From NCBI GenBank assembly GCA_044866775.1, contig JBIOUG010000116.1, forward strand, positions 1-64,000: a DNA stretch of 64,000 nt, written 5' to 3'. The notes under the pieces were generated by a model. It made no database searches, was not told the origin of the DNA, and saw only the letters and a program-made list of their open reading frames with translations. Positions within the stretch are counted from its first letter, which is position 1. Each line of letters starts with the position of its first letter. This DNA is from DASUNQ01 sp044866775. GTDB taxonomy: Bacteria > Acidobacteriota > Thermoanaerobaculia > Multivoradales > UBA5704. Both the position numbers and the translations under genes were made by a program. Positions 1 to 8,758 of this stretch are shown piece after piece.

Positions 1-1099
1 CGACCACCCAGGGCTCGAGGAAGTCGAGCGGCCGGGTCGAGGGCGACAGCCGCACGTCACCGCGCCCCCCGCGCCCCCCCGGGGCGTCGCGGCAGACCAG
101 GTGCTCGCCGCGGCGCTCGACCGTCAGCAGCAGGCGCCGGAAGGCGTGCAGGGCCTCGAACTCCTTGAGCTTGACGAGCAGGCTCTCCCAGACCGCGATG
201 AGCGGCGGCGGCAGGAGCTTGGCCGGGGTGTAGGTGCGGCGGGTGGCGAGGTAGGAGAGGTAGCCCTGGCGCTTGAACAGCTCGTCGCGCGGCGCCGAGA
301 GGTCGGCGCCCAGCAGGTTGACGACGGCGTCGCGCAGGTCGCGATCGGCGTCGAGCTGCTCGGCGTGCCAGCGCTGGGTGCGCTCGAAGCGCTCGCGGAA
401 GTCGCGGCCGTCGATGCGCAGGACGCCCGAGAAGTAGCTGCCGAGCTCGGCCAGGTCGCGGCTCAAGCGGTCCTCGGTGAAGATGAGGACGTTGTCGCGC
501 ATCCGCGTCAGCAGGCGCGAGAACAGCTCCTCCTCCGGCTGGTCGGTGGCGTGCGCCATGTTCTGCGCCGCGTCGTAAGCCGCCGACAGCAGCCGGTCCA
601 TGACCCGCTCGAAGACCCGGTACTTGATCTGGTCGCCGAGGCGGCGGCCGACTTCCAGGTCCTCGCGCACCATCCTCTTCGGGGTCTCCTTGAGGAGGCG
701 GGCCAGCGCCAGCGAGTGATGGAGCCAGAAGATCTCGGGGTAGCGCCGGCCGTAGCTCGAGAGGGTGGCGTTCTCGATCGCCTTGCCGAGCAGCGCGCGG
801 TAGCGCTCCCAGGCGCTGCCGTGCTGGCGGCGCTCGGCGGGCTCGCGGCGGACGATCGCGAGCTGCACCGCCTCCTCCTGCAGGATGTACTGGCGCAGCG
901 CCTCGTGCAGCTCCTCGAGCCCGGGAGAGAGGAGCACCGGGAAGCCCTGGAGCGGCGTGGCCGCCTCGTCCTCGAGGAAGACCGCGCGCGGCCGGGGCAG
1001 GGCGGAGGCGATCTCCGGCAGCAGCCGCCGTACCTCGTCCTCATCCGGACGCAGGAAGTTGAAGGGTCCGGCCAGGACCTGGAGGAGCGTCGGGGTCAT
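1..1099 (-). CDS. Unknown protein, partial (3' end beyond left edge)
   Basis: An open frame on the minus strand starts at an ATG at 1099 (MTPTLLQVLAGPFNF...) and stays open to base 1, giving at least 366 residues with the C-terminus outside the window. The protein is rich in charged helical sequence (for example RLLPEIASALPRPRAVF near residue 25 and RMRDNVLIFTEDRLSRDL near residue 205), has no signal peptide or membrane segment, and ends here in ...PSTRPLDFLEPWVV. I do not recognise the family. It diverges from the aminopeptidase gene, with 64 bases between the starts. A plus-strand frame covering the same bases has low-complexity shadow composition and is not credible. Confidence 0.7.
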   Translation of the reverse strand, partial: MTPTLLQVLAGPFNFLRPDEDEVRRLLPEIASALPRPRAVFLEDEAATPLQGFPVLLSPGLEELHEALRQYILQEEAVQLAIVRREPAERRQHGSAWERYRALLGKAIENATLSSYGRRYPEIFWLHHSLALARLLKETPKRMVREDLEVGRRLGDQIKYRVFERVMDRLLSAAYDAAQNMAHATDQPEEELFSRLLTRMRDNVLIFTEDRLSRDLAELGSYFSGVLRIDGRDFRERFERTQRWHAEQLDADRDLRDAVVNLLGADLSAPRDELFKRQGYLSYLATRRTYTPAKLLPPPLIAVWESLLVKLKEFEALHAFRRLLLTVERRGEHLVCRDAPGGRGGRGDVRLSPSTRPLDFLEPWVV

Positions 1100-1163
1100 C
1101 CGGGCAACTAGCCTGTCTGGTTCTGGGGCGCTGGTAGCTGGCTCAGGGTTATAGCATAAGGGT

Positions 1164-2639
1164 ATGGGTCATACCATTCCGGTGACGGTGGCGGCAGGGG
1201 AGCCGCTTGCCACCGAGTTGCTCGCCGCCGCCTGCTTCGAGGGCGAGGCCGTGGCGCTCGACGGTCTGCCCGAGGGAGTGCGGCGGGCGGTCGCGGCGAT
1301 CGCCGCCCGTCCCGGCTGGAACGGGGCGGAGGAGCAGAGCGGCGAGACGGCGGCGGACGGCGGGGTGCCGGTCGCGGCGCTCTACGGGCTGGGCAAGCGC
1401 GAGGAGTTCACCCACCGGCGGCTCGTCACCTGGCTCGAGCGGCTGGCCGACGCCGCGCGCGGCAACGGCTACCGCCGCCTCGCCGTCGCCCTGCCGCGCC
1501 ACGAGGAGACCGCCGGCGAAGCCGCCGCGGCGCGTGTGCTGCGCGCCCTCGCCCTAGCCGCCTACCGCTTCGACCGCCATCAGACCGAGGCCAACGCGAA
1601 GCGCGGCGCCCTCGCCCAAGCGCAGGTGGTGCCGCCGCGCGGCGAGGAGGCCGCCTACGTCGCGGCGGCGCGCCGCGCCGGGCCGGTGGCCGCGGCGGTC
1701 GCCTGGTCGCGCGACCTCGCCAACGCCCCCGCCAACGAGGCGACGCCCGGCTGGATGGAGGAGCGGGCGCGGGAGCTGGCGGCGAGCCACGGCATGACGG
1801 CGACGGTGCTCGACGCGGCCGAGCTCGGGCGGCGCGGCATGGGCGGCCTGCTGGCGGTGGGCAGCGGCTCGGCCGAGCCGCCCCGCCTGGTGCGCCTCGA
1901 CTGGGGGGAGAGCGGCCCGGCGGTCGCGCTGGTCGGCAAGGGGGTGACCTTCGACAGCGGCGGCATCTCGATCAAGCCCGCCCAGGACATGGACGAGATG
2001 AAGTACGACAAGAGCGGCGCCTGCGTGGCGATGGGCGCGGCGCGGGCGGCGGCGGAGCTGGGGCTGCCGGTCAAGCTGCGCGTCTACCTGCCGCTCGCCG
2101 AGAACATGCTCGACAGCCGCTCCTACCGGCCGGGCGACATCGTGCGCTGCTACAACGGCAAGACGGTCGAGATCACCAACACCGACGCCGAGGGGCGGAT
2201 GATCCTCGCCGACGCGCTGGCGCTCGCCGCCGAGGAGCGGCCGGACGCGCTGCTCGAGGTCTCGACCCTGACCGGCGCCTGCGTCGTCGCGCTCGGCCAC
2301 CTGGCGGCCGGCCTCTATACCCCGGACGACGGGCTGGCGGCCGAGCTGCTCGCCGCCTCGGCGACGAGCGGCGAGCGCCTCTGGCGGATGCCGCTCTGGC
2401 CGGAGTTTCTCGAGGAGATGCGCGGCAACCACGCCGACCTCAAGAACTCGGCCGGGCGCTGGGGGGGCGCCAACACCGCCGCCGCGTTCCTGGCGCAGTT
2501 CGTGGGCCCGCTGCGCCGCTGGGCGCACCTCGACATCGCCGGCGTCGCCTGGGTGGACCCCGAGGACCAGGGCTACAAGGGGGCCACCGGCTTCGGTGTC
2601 GCCTGCGTCTTGGATTGGCTGGGGAAGGTTGGCGAGTAG
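1164..2639 (+). CDS. pepA: Leucyl aminopeptidase (M17 family)
   Basis: A 491-residue M17 cytosolic aminopeptidase that removes N-terminal amino acids from peptides using two metal ions. The C-terminal catalytic domain shows the family metal/active-site segments GKGVTFDSGGISIKPA (about residue 257) and NTDAEGRMILADAL (about residue 338); the N-terminal half (residues 1-160) is the variable hexamerisation domain. Length is typical (480-510). The ATG at 1164 has only a weak upstream ribosome site. Two peptide-transporter ATPase genes follow directly, so peptide uptake and hydrolysis may be co-expressed, which is inference from proximity. Confidence 0.95.
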   Translation: MGHTIPVTVAAGEPLATELLAAACFEGEAVALDGLPEGVRRAVAAIAARPGWNGAEEQSGETAADGGVPVAALYGLGKREEFTHRRLVTWLERLADAARGNGYRRLAVALPRHEETAGEAAAARVLRALALAAYRFDRHQTEANAKRGALAQAQVVPPRGEEAAYVAAARRAGPVAAAVAWSRDLANAPANEATPGWMEERARELAASHGMTATVLDAAELGRRGMGGLLAVGSGSAEPPRLVRLDWGESGPAVALVGKGVTFDSGGISIKPAQDMDEMKYDKSGACVAMGAARAAAELGLPVKLRVYLPLAENMLDSRSYRPGDIVRCYNGKTVEITNTDAEGRMILADALALAAEERPDALLEVSTLTGACVVALGHLAAGLYTPDDGLAAELLAASATSGERLWRMPLWPEFLEEMRGNHADLKNSAGRWGGANTAAAFLAQFVGPLRRWAHLDIAGVAWVDPEDQGYKGATGFGVACVLDWLGKVGE

Positions 2640-2652
2640 CGCGCCGCCGCTC

Positions 2653-3633
2653 GTGACGATCGACCGCTTGACCGTCGACTTCCCGGCCGGCGAGCGGCGG
2701 GTGGCGGTGGTGCGGGACGTCTCGTTCGCCGTCGGGCGGCGGGAGATCGTCGGGCTGGTGGGGGAGTCCGGCTCGGGCAAGACGCTGACCGCCCTCTCGC
2801 TGCTGCGCCTGGTGCCGCCGCCCGGGCGGATCGCCGCCGGCCGCGTGCTGCTCGAGGGCGAAGACCTGCTCACCCTCCCCGAGGCGCGCCTCCGCCGGGT
2901 GCGCGGCGCGCGCATCGCCATGGTCTTCCAGGAGCCGGCGACGGCGCTCAACCCGGTCTACTCGATCGGCTTCCAGATCGCCGAGGCGGTGCGGGCCCAC
3001 CGCCGCCTGTCGCGCCGCGCCGCGCGCGAGGAGGCGGCGCGCCTGCTCGACCTCGTGGCGCTGCCGGCGGCGCGGCGGCGGCTCGCCGACTACCCGCACC
3101 AGCTCTCGGGCGGCCAGCGGCAGCGGGTGATGATCGCGATGGCGCTCGCCGCCGGCCCCGACCTGCTGCTCGCCGACGAGCCGACGACCGCGCTCGACGT
3201 CACGGTGCAGGCGCAGATCCTCGAGCTGCTCGAGCGGCTGCGCGCGGAGCTGGGGCTCTCGGTGCTGCTCATCACCCACGACCTCGCGGTGGTGGCGGAG
3301 ACCTGCGAGCGGGTGATCGTCATGTACTGCGGCGAGGTGGTGGAGGAGGCGGCGGTCGAGGAGCTGTTCGCGGCTCCCGCCCACCCCTACACGCGGGCGC
3401 TGCTGGCGGCGCTGCCGCGGCTCGGGGTCCCGGCGGCGCGCGGGCGCCTGCCCGCGATCCCGGGCCAGGTGGCGGATCCCGCCGCCCGCCCCGCCGGCTG
3501 CGCCTTCCACCCGCGCTGCCCGGAGGCCTTCGCCGCCTGCTCGCGGCGCGAGCCGCCGCTGTTCGCGCTCGGGGACGGGCGGGCGGCGCGGTGCCTCCTC
3601 CACGACCCCACCGCGGGGCGGGAGGCCGTCTGA
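2653..3633 (+). CDS. Oligopeptide/dipeptide ABC transporter ATPase, OppD/DppD type
   Basis: Cytoplasmic ATP-binding subunit of a peptide/nickel-type ABC importer. Visible motifs: Walker A GESGSGKT (about residue 38), signature LSGGQRQR, Walker B LLLADEPTTALDVT, switch His in LLITHDLAVV, and the C-terminal oligopeptide-transporter extension with the cysteine segment GCAFHPRCPEAF. The GTG at 2653 begins VTIDRLTVDF, where the family normally starts; an upstream in-frame GTG at 2596 inside pepA is possible. It pairs with the downstream OppF-like gene, overlapping it by one base (TGATG). No permease or solute-binding subunit lies next to it. Confidence 0.9.
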   Translation: MTIDRLTVDFPAGERRVAVVRDVSFAVGRREIVGLVGESGSGKTLTALSLLRLVPPPGRIAAGRVLLEGEDLLTLPEARLRRVRGARIAMVFQEPATALNPVYSIGFQIAEAVRAHRRLSRRAAREEAARLLDLVALPAARRRLADYPHQLSGGQRQRVMIAMALAAGPDLLLADEPTTALDVTVQAQILELLERLRAELGLSVLLITHDLAVVAETCERVIVMYCGEVVEEAAVEELFAAPAHPYTRALLAALPRLGVPAARGRLPAIPGQVADPAARPAGCAFHPRCPEAFAACSRREPPLFALGDGRAARCLLHDPTAGREAV

Positions 3634-4604
3634 TGGCCGCCCTCCTCGAAGCCCGTGCCGTCTCCAAGGACTTCCCGGTCCGCCGCGGCCTGCTGCAGCG
3701 GCTGCAGGGCGTGGTGCGGGCGGTCGACCGCGTGGACCTCGAGGTCGAGCGCGGCGAGTGCCTGGCGCTGGTGGGGGAGTCGGGAAGCGGCAAGACGACC
3801 CTCGGGCGCTGCCTGATCCGCCTCGTCGAGCCCACCGCGGGGCGCATCCGCTTCGACGGCGAGGAGCTGCTCGACCTCGCGCCCGAGGCGCTGCGCCGCC
3901 GCCGCCGGCACTTCCAGATGGTGTTCCAGGACCCCTACGGCTCGCTCAACCCGCGGCTGACCGTCGGCCGGGCGGTGGGGGAGCCGATCGAGGTCCACGA
4001 GCGGCTGCCGCGCCGCGCCCGCGAGGCGCGGGTGGAGGAGCTCCTGGCGACGGTGGGGCTGCCGCCGGCGCTCGCCGAGCGCTACCCGCACGAGCTGTCG
4101 GGCGGCCAGCGCCAGCGGGTGGGGATCGCCCGCGCGCTGGCGCCGCGGCCGCAGCTCCTGGTCGCCGACGAGCCGATCTCGGCGCTCGACGTCTCGGTGC
4201 GCGCCCAGGTGCTGAACCTGCTCGCCGACCTGCAGGCGCGTTTCAACCTCACGGTGCTCTTCGTCGCCCACGACCTGGCGGTGGTGGAGCAGATCGCCGA
4301 CCGCGTGGCGGTCATGTACCTCGGCCGGATCGTCGAGCTGGCGCCGCGCGCCGCGCTCTTCGCCCGGCCGGCGCACCCGTACACGGCGAGCCTGCTCTCG
4401 GCCGTGCCGGTGCCGGTGCCGCGCGGCCGCCGGCAGCGCATCGTGCTCGAGGGCGAGCCGCCGAGCCCGATGGCGCCGCCCGCCGGCTGCCCGTTCCACC
4501 CGCGCTGCCCGATCGCGCGGCCGCGCTGCGCCGCCGAGGTGCCGCCGCTCGCCGAGGTCGCCCCCGGCCAGCGGGCGGCCTGCTTTTACCCCTTCGAGCT
4601 GTGA
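3633..4604 (+). CDS. Oligopeptide/dipeptide ABC transporter ATPase, OppF/DppF type
   Basis: Second ATPase of the heterodimeric peptide importer. Walker A is GESGSGKTT, the signature is LSGGQRQRVGIARAL, Walker B is LLVADEPISALDVSV, and the C-terminus carries the OppF-type segment GCPFHPRCPIARPRC. I chose the ATG at 3633, which overlaps the upstream stop (TGATG) and has a GGAGG about ten bases upstream; this gives MAALLEARAVSKDF, the usual family beginning. Translational coupling with the upstream ATPase is likely. The partner permeases and binding protein must be encoded elsewhere. Confidence 0.92.
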   Translation: MAALLEARAVSKDFPVRRGLLQRLQGVVRAVDRVDLEVERGECLALVGESGSGKTTLGRCLIRLVEPTAGRIRFDGEELLDLAPEALRRRRRHFQMVFQDPYGSLNPRLTVGRAVGEPIEVHERLPRRAREARVEELLATVGLPPALAERYPHELSGGQRQRVGIARALAPRPQLLVADEPISALDVSVRAQVLNLLADLQARFNLTVLFVAHDLAVVEQIADRVAVMYLGRIVELAPRAALFARPAHPYTASLLSAVPVPVPRGRRQRIVLEGEPPSPMAPPAGCPFHPRCPIARPRCAAEVPPLAEVAPGQRAACFYPFEL

Positions 4605-4620
4605 CCGGGAGATGCCGCCA

Positions 4621-4738
4621 AAGGCGCGAAAGCTTTCGCGCCGGGCTCCGATCAACAGCTGGAAGCGCCTTCCGTCGCGCGCCCAGCGCGACGGGCTTCA
4701 AAGCCGCGAAAGCTTTCGCGCCGGGCTCCGATCAACAG
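4621..4738 (+). repeat. Tandem copies of palindromic repeat family 1
   Basis: Two copies of a 38-bp unit (4621-4658 and 4701-4738) lie exactly 80 bp apart. The unit holds the perfect 20-bp palindrome GGCGCGAAAGCTTTCGCGCC (second copy with one changed base) followed by GGGCTCCGATCAACAG. The 42-bp spacer contains a second perfect hairpin at 4672-4694 (CCGTCGCGC stem, 5-base loop). The 80-bp whole recurs inside the lptC-lptA gene at 39009, and shorter forms lie at 19777, 26113 and 33459. Confidence 0.9.
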
Positions 4739-4845
4739 GGGAACTTTTCCCCCGATGCGACGTAGGATGGTTGGCGGGGGCACCCCCCCGTCCGGTTCTC
4801 TTGGGCCGCACTAGAATCGCCCACTTCGCCATGAGGGTGTATTGC

Positions 4846-6528
4846 ATGCGCCAGCTCTGGTCGTCGAATCGTCTCCTCGCGCCGCGCCTTCGGCCGGCCG
4901 CTTGTCTGCTCGCTCTGCTGCTCGCCGGCCCCGCCGCGTGGGCGCAGGAACCGACCGCGCCGGCGCCGGAACCGACCGCGGCGCCGGCGCCCGGGAAGCT
5001 CGAGGTCAGCACCGACGTCGCGCAGAACCCGACGGCGCCGGAGGTGGTGCGCGGCGAGAACGGCATCCTGTTGACGCTCGAGGACGCCGTGGCGACCGCG
5101 CTGCGGCAGAACCTGACCATCGCCGTGCAGCGCCTCGAGCACAGCCGCTCGCGCTTCGGCGTGGTGCAGAACCTCGGCATCTTCGACCTGCGCGCCGCCG
5201 GCGAGGCGCGCGAGTTCGACGAGACGACGGCCACCGGCTCGCAGCTCGAGGCCTCGAGCCGCGAGCAGCAGGTCGTCAACTTCAGCCTCGCCCAGCTCTT
5301 CCCGGCCGGCACCGACCTCTCGGTCTTCTGGAACAACTCGCGCTTCGCGTCGGACAACGTCTTCCAGACCCTCAACCCGCAGTTCAACTCGCAGTTGGGG
5401 CTGAACCTCGCGCAGCCGCTGCTGCGCGACTTCGGCCGCATCCCCACCGAGCGCTTCCTGCGCCTGGCGCGGGTCGACAACCGCATCAGCAGCGAGGAGT
5501 TCGAGCGCCAGGTGGCGCAGGTGGTGCGCGACGTCGAGACCGCGTACTGGAACCTCGTCGGGGCGCGCGAGCAGCTCGTGGTGGCGCAGGAGAGCATGGG
5601 GCTGGCGCGCGAGCTCCACGAGCGCAACCGCATCCAGGTGGAGGTCGGGACGCTGGCGCCGCTCGAGCTGGTGCAGAGCGAGTCCGCGATCGCGGTGCGC
5701 GAGGAGGACATCATCCGCGCCCAGGCCGCCGTCGCCGACGCGGCGGACCAGCTCCGGCTGCTGCTCAACCTCCCCCCGGGCGAGCTCTGGGAGCTGCCCA
5801 TCGAGCCGCAGACGGAGCCCGAGATCCCGCCGGTCCAGATCGACGTCAATCAGGCGATCGAGACCGCGCTCGCCAACCGCTGGGAGCTTTCCCAGCAGCA
5901 GCTCTCGATCCAGCGCGAAGAGATCGAGGAGGCCTTCTTCCGCAACCAGACGCTGCCCAGCCTCGATCTCAACCTGCGCTACAACTACTCGGGGACCGGC
6001 GGCGACCTGCTGGTGGAGCGCGACCCGGAGACCGGCCAGCCCATCCGCATCATCCCGGGCGGCTTCGGCGACGCCTTCGACCAGCTCACCGAGCGCAACT
6101 TCGATACGCTGCTCGCCACCCTCACCCTGGGCTTTCCGCTCCAGAACCGCGCCGCCCGCGCCCAGCGCGCCAGCGCCCAGCTTGCCATCCGGCGGGAGAA
6201 CGCCGAGCTCGAGGACCTGCGGGCGCGGATCGCCGCCGAGGTGCGGACCGCGGCGCGGGCGGTCGACACCGCCGCCAAGCAGATCGAGGCGGCGCGCGCC
6301 TCGCGGCGGTTCCAGGAGCGCAACCTCGACGCCGAGCGCAAGCGCTACGAGAACGGCATGTCGACCAGCTTCCGCATCAACGAGATCCAGGAGGACCTGA
6401 CCCAGGCGCGCAGCCGCGAGGTCGACGCCGTCACCACCTACCGCCGGGCGCTGGCGGATTACTATCTGGCGACGGGCCGTCTGCTGGAGGAGAAAGGCAT
6501 CGAGATCGCCGATCAGGAGGAATTCTGA
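4846..6528 (+). CDS. TolC-family outer membrane efflux protein
   Basis: Outer-membrane channel of a tripartite exporter. From the ATG at 4846 (GAGGGTG eight bases upstream) the protein begins MRQLWSSNRLL with a signal peptide ending around AAWA-QEP, giving about 560 residues. It contains the duplicated OEP coiled-coil repeats typical of TolC: helices rich in E/R/Q around residues 190-280 (ARVDNRISSEEFERQVAQV, LVQSESAIAVREEDIIRAQ) and again 390-540, with a final helix LADYYLATGRLLEEKGI. An in-frame ATG at 4831 would give five extra residues. A TAGAAT hexamer (4812-4817) lies 13 bases before 4831. The MacA-like adaptor and MacB-like pair follow within 1 kb and are the probable partners. Confidence 0.92.
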   Translation: MRQLWSSNRLLAPRLRPAACLLALLLAGPAAWAQEPTAPAPEPTAAPAPGKLEVSTDVAQNPTAPEVVRGENGILLTLEDAVATALRQNLTIAVQRLEHSRSRFGVVQNLGIFDLRAAGEAREFDETTATGSQLEASSREQQVVNFSLAQLFPAGTDLSVFWNNSRFASDNVFQTLNPQFNSQLGLNLAQPLLRDFGRIPTERFLRLARVDNRISSEEFERQVAQVVRDVETAYWNLVGAREQLVVAQESMGLARELHERNRIQVEVGTLAPLELVQSESAIAVREEDIIRAQAAVADAADQLRLLLNLPPGELWELPIEPQTEPEIPPVQIDVNQAIETALANRWELSQQQLSIQREEIEEAFFRNQTLPSLDLNLRYNYSGTGGDLLVERDPETGQPIRIIPGGFGDAFDQLTERNFDTLLATLTLGFPLQNRAARAQRASAQLAIRRENAELEDLRARIAAEVRTAARAVDTAAKQIEAARASRRFQERNLDAERKRYENGMSTSFRINEIQEDLTQARSREVDAVTTYRRALADYYLATGRLLEEKGIEIADQEEF

Positions 6529-6590
6529 AGAAGGCACCGGAGCGTCGAGCTCAATCGCCGACGGTCTGCGGGGGCTTGAAGAGGTATTCA

Positions 6591-6654
6591 ACTTTACTGC
6601 GTTGATCCGATCTCCCTCACCCCTGGCCCCTCTCCCACAGGGGAGAGGGGGACA
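6591..6654 (+). repeat. Palindromic repeat family 3 (copy 1)
   Basis: A 64-bp intergenic sequence, ACTTTACTGCGTTGATCCGA followed by CTCCCTCACCCCTGGCCCCTC and an inverted CTCTCCC/GGGAGAG hairpin, is nearly identical to 18782-18845. It follows the tolC-type gene and could act as a 3' stem-loop. Dispersed extragenic palindromes of the CCCTCTCCC...GGGAGAGGG type are common in proteobacterial-like genomes. Confidence 0.85.
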
Positions 6655-6692
6655 GAGCTCGTTGGGGGAGATGGGATCCGAGGGAGGGAGGA

Positions 6693-7394
6693 ATGCACGA
6701 CTCTAGCTTCGGCCGTTTGTTGGCTGTTTTGGTGGCGCCTGGGAGGACCTTCCGCTCGATCGCCGAGCGGCCCACCTGGCTGGTGCCCATGGTGATCTCG
6801 GTGCTGCTCATCGGCGTCGTCGCGACGGTGGTCATGCAGAAGGCGGACATGGGCGAGATGGTCCGCGCCCGCATCGAGCAGAGCGGGCGCGAGATGCCGC
6901 AGGAGGCGATCGACCAGCAGGTCGAGTTCATGGAGAAGTTCGGCTGGATCTTCGGCATCGTCGGCACGCTCTTCACGTCGGTGATGTACGTCATCGCGGC
7001 CGCCGTGCTGCTCGCGATCTTCAAGCTGCTGGGGAGCGACCTCACCTTCAAGCAGAGCCTCTCGACGTACCTCTACGGCGTGGCGCCCTTGATCGTGGCC
7101 TCGCTGCTCGCCCTGCCGGTGATGCTGTCGCGCGAGTCGCTGAGCATCGAGGAGGTCCAGGGCGGGAGCGTCCTGATGTCCAACCTCTCGTTCCTCGCCC
7201 CGGAGGACGCCGGCGCCGCGACGCGGGCGGCGCTCGCCTCGCTCGACGTCTTCAGCATCTGGGTCATCGTCCTGCTGGTGATCGGCTACCGCATCGTCGC
7301 CCGCGTCTCGACCGCCGCCGCCGCGGGCACGGTCATCGGCCTCTGGCTGGTCGTGGTGCTGGGCAAGATCGGCTGGGCGGCGGCCTTCGGTTAG
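6693..7394 (+). CDS. Yip1-family integral membrane protein
   Basis: A 233-residue membrane protein with an N-terminal cytosolic stretch (MHDSSFGRLLAVLVAPGRTFRSIAERP) followed by about five hydrophobic segments (residues 29-48, 95-120, 135-150, 182-205, 210-230). The start fits the Yip1/YIP1 family, whose bacterial members often open with a P-x-x-T-F-R-x-I-A-x-R-P/x-like segment before the first membrane helix. Function is unknown; it sits between the TolC-like and MacA-like genes, suggesting an accessory role in export. An AGGGAGGGAGG purine run lies immediately upstream of the ATG. Confidence 0.8.
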   Translation: MHDSSFGRLLAVLVAPGRTFRSIAERPTWLVPMVISVLLIGVVATVVMQKADMGEMVRARIEQSGREMPQEAIDQQVEFMEKFGWIFGIVGTLFTSVMYVIAAAVLLAIFKLLGSDLTFKQSLSTYLYGVAPLIVASLLALPVMLSRESLSIEEVQGGSVLMSNLSFLAPEDAGAATRAALASLDVFSIWVIVLLVIGYRIVARVSTAAAAGTVIGLWLVVVLGKIGWAAAFG

Positions 7395-7405
7395 GAGGGG
7401 CGGCG

Positions 7406-8758
7406 GTGAAGAAGGTCCTGATCATCCTCGGCGTCGTGCTGGTGCTCGGCGCGGTGGTCTTCGCGAGCGTCCGCGGCACGCGGCGCGAGACGGGCAAGAA
7501 GGTCTACGCCGAGGAGGTGGAGCGGCGGGAGATCTCGCGCACCGTCAAGGCGAGCGGCGAGATCGACCCGCGCGAGAAGGTCAACATCTCCGCCCACGTC
7601 ATCGGCAAGATCGAGAAGCTCTACGTCGACGAGGGCGACTGGATCGAGGCCGGCAGGCCCTTCCTCGACCTCGAGAAGGAGACCTTCGTCGCCGAGCGGG
7701 ATCAGTGGGCGGCGCAGGTGCGGAGCGCGCGCGCCGCCGTGCAGCGCGCCGAGGTGGCGCTGGCCGACGCCCGGCGCAAGGCCGAGCGCGCCCGCACCTT
7801 GAACGAGCAGGGCGTGCTGTCGCGCGAGCAGCTCGAGGCCGCCGAGGTCGAGGAGCGCTCCTCGCGGCTGCGGCTCGAGGAGGCGCGCGAGGCGGTGCTC
7901 CAGGCGCAGGCCAACCTCGACCGGGTGCGCGACGCGCTCGGCAAGACGACGATCTACGCGCCGCTCTCGGGCCGCGTCATCAAGCTCTCGGCCGAGGAGG
8001 GCGAGGTCGTCGTCTCGGGCACCATGAACAACCCCGCCTCGGTCATCGGCACGATCGCCGACCTCTCGGCGATCCTGGCGCGGGTGGACGTCGACGAGAC
8101 CGAGATCGTGCACGTCCGCCCGGGGCAGTCGGCGGCGCTCGAGGTCGACGCCATCCCCGACCGCAAGTACACCGGCCGCGTCGTCGAGGTCGGCAGCTCC
8201 GGCACCGCCAAGGCGCAGCAGCCCGACGTCACCTTCTTCGAGGTCAAGGTCCTCTTCGACCAGCCGGACGAGTCCCTGCGCCCCGGCATGTCGGTGCGCG
8301 CCGAGATCAACACCGCCACCCATCCGCAGGCGCTGGTGGTGCCGATCCAGGCGGTGGTGGACCGGCCGCCGGTCGACCCGGAGGACGAGGACGCGAAAGG
8401 GGCGGCGAAGGGGAAGGGCAAGGGGGAGGCGCGGGCGGAGCGGGCCGAGCGCCCCGCCGGCCGCACGGGCGGCGCGAGCGCCCGCGGCGGCGGCGACGAG
8501 GAGATCAAGGTGGTCTTCGTGGTCGCGGACGGCGAGGCCCGCCAGCGGCCGGTCAAGGCCGGCATCTCCGACGAGACCCACGTCGAGATCGTCTCCGGCC
8601 TGAAGCCGGGCGAGCAGGTGATCACCGGCCCCTATCGCATCCTGCGCGAGCTCGAGCACGGCGACGCGGTGCAGATCAGCAAGACCAGCGAGTCGGAGGA
8701 CCGCCGGCGCGACCGCGCGGGCGACGACGAGGACGAGGACGACGAGGACGGCGGCTGA
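7406..8758 (+). CDS. MacA/RND-type periplasmic adaptor (membrane fusion protein)
   Basis: Inner-membrane-anchored periplasmic adaptor of an ABC-type tripartite efflux system, 450 residues from a GTG at 7406 with AGGAGGGG upstream. Features in order: one N-terminal transmembrane helix (VLIILGVVLVLGAVVFA), a barrel-sandwich/lipoyl half motif (VKASGEIDPREKVNISAHVIGKI), a coiled-coil hairpin (residues 95-170), the second lipoyl half (TIYAPLSGRVIKLSAEEGE), a beta-barrel domain, and a membrane-proximal domain. Residues about 330-370 are a low-complexity Lys/Gly/Glu/Arg insert and the C-terminus is very acidic (DDEDEDDEDGG). Its stop overlaps the ATPase start (TGATG). Confidence 0.93.
   Translation: MKKVLIILGVVLVLGAVVFASVRGTRRETGKKVYAEEVERREISRTVKASGEIDPREKVNISAHVIGKIEKLYVDEGDWIEAGRPFLDLEKETFVAERDQWAAQVRSARAAVQRAEVALADARRKAERARTLNEQGVLSREQLEAAEVEERSSRLRLEEAREAVLQAQANLDRVRDALGKTTIYAPLSGRVIKLSAEEGEVVVSGTMNNPASVIGTIADLSAILARVDVDETEIVHVRPGQSAALEVDAIPDRKYTGRVVEVGSSGTAKAQQPDVTFFEVKVLFDQPDESLRPGMSVRAEINTATHPQALVVPIQAVVDRPPVDPEDEDAKGAAKGKGKGEARAERAERPAGRTGGASARGGGDEEIKVVFVVADGEARQRPVKAGISDETHVEIVSGLKPGEQVITGPYRILRELEHGDAVQISKTSESEDRRRDRAGDDEDEDDEDGG

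Noticed and set aside
101..1111. A 336-residue plus-strand frame at the left edge
   Set aside because: Composition is that of an antisense shadow; the minus-strand frame has balanced composition and plausible helices.
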